Origin: Acidobacteriota bacterium
Lineage (GTDB): Bacteria; Acidobacteriota; Vicinamibacteria; Vicinamibacterales; UBA8438
DNA: 40,090 bases
Direction: 5' to 3'
Assembly: GCA_022562495.1 (NCBI GenBank)
Contig: JADFPE010000008.1
Location: forward strand, 1 to 40,090
Both the position numbers and the translations under genes were made by a program. The notes beneath the pieces were generated by a model. That model was not told where the DNA came from, searched no databases, and worked only from the letters and a program-made list of their open reading frames with translations. Below, one piece after another: positions 38,281 to 40,090 of the stretch. How positions within the stretch are numbered: position 1 is the first letter of the stretch; each line of letters starts with the position of its first letter.

Positions 38281-38305
38281 CTCCTGACTTCTGCCTTCTG
38301 ACGCC
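38281..38305. repeat. Degenerate period-7 tandem repeat
   Basis: CTCCTGACTTCTGCCTTCTGACGCC. Confidence 0.4.
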
Positions 38306-38319
38306 TTGAGGACACTCCA

Positions 38320-39072
38320 ATGCCCCGGGTCCGACTCGACACGCTACTCCACGATCGTGGCCTGGTCGACTCGCGGACGCGCGGACGCGCGTTGATCCTG
38401 GCCGGGCAGGTGCGCGTAGATGGCCAGACCACGACGAAGGCCGGAACGCTTGTTCCCAGCGACGCCGACGTCACGCTCGACCGTCCCGACCACCCGTATG
38501 TCGGCCGTGGCGGCGTCAAGCTGGCCCACGCGCTCGACGAGCTCGGCATCGACCCGACCGGCGCGGTCGCGCTCGATGTCGGCGCGTCAACCGGCGGGTT
38601 CACCGACGTCTTGCTGCGACGAGGCGCGCGCACGGTCGTGGCCCTCGATGTCGGACACGGCCAGCTCGATTGGCGCCTGCGCCGTGACCCGCGGGTGGTG
38701 GTGCTCGAGCGCGTGCACATCGCCACCGTGACCCCCGACACGTTGCCACCGGATCAGTGCCAGTTCGACATCATCACGGTGGACGTGTCGTTCATCTCGA
38801 TCCGGTATTTCATCGCCCGGCTCCCGATGCTCCTCCAACCCGACGGGGACCTCGTCGCCCTCGTGAAGCCGCAATTCGAGGCCGGACGCACCGAGGTCGG
38901 GCGCGGCGGGCTGGTGAGGGACCCGGCGGTCCACACCCGCGTCGTGGCAGATGTGGCGGCCGCGGGCGCTGAGGTAGGATTGACACGCGTCGCGATGACG
39001 CCCTCGCCGATTACCGGCGTCGGAGGCAACCGGGAATTCTTCCTCCACCTGCGACACACCGCCGACATCTGA
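38320..39072 (+). CDS. tlyA: TlyA family RNA methyltransferase / hemolysin-like
   Basis: RLDTLLHDRGLVDSRTRGRALILAGQVRVDG (S4), GGVKLAHAL, ALDVGASTGGFTDVLL, KPQFEAGR. Confidence 0.95.
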   Translation: MPRVRLDTLLHDRGLVDSRTRGRALILAGQVRVDGQTTTKAGTLVPSDADVTLDRPDHPYVGRGGVKLAHALDELGIDPTGAVALDVGASTGGFTDVLLRRGARTVVALDVGHGQLDWRLRRDPRVVVLERVHIATVTPDTLPPDQCQFDIITVDVSFISIRYFIARLPMLLQPDGDLVALVKPQFEAGRTEVGRGGLVRDPAVHTRVVADVAAAGAEVGLTRVAMTPSPITGVGGNREFFLHLRHTADI

Positions 39073-39986
39073 TGTGTGCCGACGCCCCCATGCTCGAGCC
39101 CACGCTCCGCCCGATCGCTTCGGTCGGTATCGTCGCAAAGACCCATCTGCAGGCAGCGGCGCCGGTCGTGCGCGACGTGGTGGCCTGGCTGGCTGAACGG
39201 AAGCTGCGCCCGGTGGTAGCAGAGGACACGGCGGAGCTGGCCGGGCTGACCTCGGTTCAGACCACCACGCCCGCCGCCCTCCCCGACGCGTCGGACCTGA
39301 TCCTGGTCCTCGGCGGCGACGGCACCCTGCTGGGCATGGCCCGACAGATTGCGGTGGCCAAGATGGACCCGCCGATCCTCGCCGTCAACTTCGGGAGCCT
39401 CGGGTTCCTCACCGAGATCATCCTCCCGGAGCTCTTCGAGGCGCTCGCGTCGGCGGTGGACGGCAGCGCGCGCATCGACGAGCGGAAGATGCTGCGCTCG
39501 CGCACCGTCCGAGGTGACATCCTGCTGGCGGAACGGCTCGTGCTGAACGACGTGGTGATCACAAAAAGCGCGTTGTCCGGCATCCTCGAGTTGTCAGTGT
39601 CGGTCGGGGAGCAGTTCGTGGCCCGATTCCGGGCCGACGGGCTGATCATCGCGACACCCACCGGGTCGACCGCCTACAATCTGTCGGCCGGTGGACCGAT
39701 TGTGCATCCGCTCGTGAATGCGGTCGTGCTGACGCCGATCGCGCCGCACACGCTGACGAACCGTCCGATCGTCCTACCCGAGACGTCGGCGATCCGCATA
39801 CAACCGGAGCTCGGCGACCGCCACGCCGAAGCGTTCGCCAGCTTCGACGGCCAAACCGGAGTCAAGCTCGAGCGCGGCGACGCCGTGATCGTGGACACCG
39901 CCAGCCGACCGCTGCGCATGATTCGCGCCGCGTCGCGTCCCTACTTCGCCGTGCTGCGCGAGAAGCTCCGGTGGGCGGAACGTTAG
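39072..39986 (+). CDS. nadK: NAD kinase
   Basis: LILVLGGDGTLLGMAR, VNFGSLGFLTEI, DGLIIATPTGSTAYNLSAGGPIVHP. Confidence 0.97.
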   Translation: MCADAPMLEPTLRPIASVGIVAKTHLQAAAPVVRDVVAWLAERKLRPVVAEDTAELAGLTSVQTTTPAALPDASDLILVLGGDGTLLGMARQIAVAKMDPPILAVNFGSLGFLTEIILPELFEALASAVDGSARIDERKMLRSRTVRGDILLAERLVLNDVVITKSALSGILELSVSVGEQFVARFRADGLIIATPTGSTAYNLSAGGPIVHPLVNAVVLTPIAPHTLTNRPIVLPETSAIRIQPELGDRHAEAFASFDGQTGVKLERGDAVIVDTASRPLRMIRAASRPYFAVLREKLRWAER

Positions 39987-40090
39987 ACCGGTATGCCGGC
40001 CGAAACCGGAATGCTGTCCTCGTTCGGGGCCGGCGGTGACAGCCACGCCGCGCACGTGCGCGGCTCGCGGGTGCGGAGTGGGGCGTGGGG

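Noticed and set aside
1-40090. CRISPR arrays, tRNA or rRNA genes
   Set aside because: No regularly spaced direct repeats, tRNA TPsiC/anticodon pattern or rRNA-like sequence recognised by eye; a tRNAscan/Infernal run would be decisive.

Overview
High-GC bacterial chromosome segment. Gene content (mxa-type MoxR/vWA operon, PHM-like cytochrome, many dispersed intergenic repeats) suggests an acidobacterium such as Vicinamibacteria, but that is inference. Main features: a DUF222/13E12-type HNH-like gene running off the left edge and missing from the ORF track; an IS630-type transposase next to an orphan Phd/YefM-like antitoxin; a six-gene minus-strand operon resembling mxaR-S-A-C-K-L (about 10.4-4.0 kb) with no methanol dehydrogenase structural genes in the window; a large secreted haem-motif/propeller-like protein upstream of it; mmsA and an AtoE-type transporter; several secreted proteins; a frameshifted cytochrome/copper-monooxygenase-like gene; MOSC, pepF, acnA, nfo, AMMECR1/MEMO1-like genes; a split DUF1684 gene; gatCA; rpoZ-like; hsp20; an eIF2B-like protein; ymdB; and xseA-xseB-ispA-tlyA-nadK. 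Most notable non-ORF signals: a REPIN-like pair of GTAG hairpins with a covarying base pair, CTAG-bounded MITE-like repeats whose end resembles the IS630 end and supplies TAG stop codons to neighbouring genes, a five-copy diverged intergenic repeat, period-7 tandem repeats, a candidate AUA start codon, and an AT-rich promoter region for hsp20. All calls come from reading the sequence; no database search was run.
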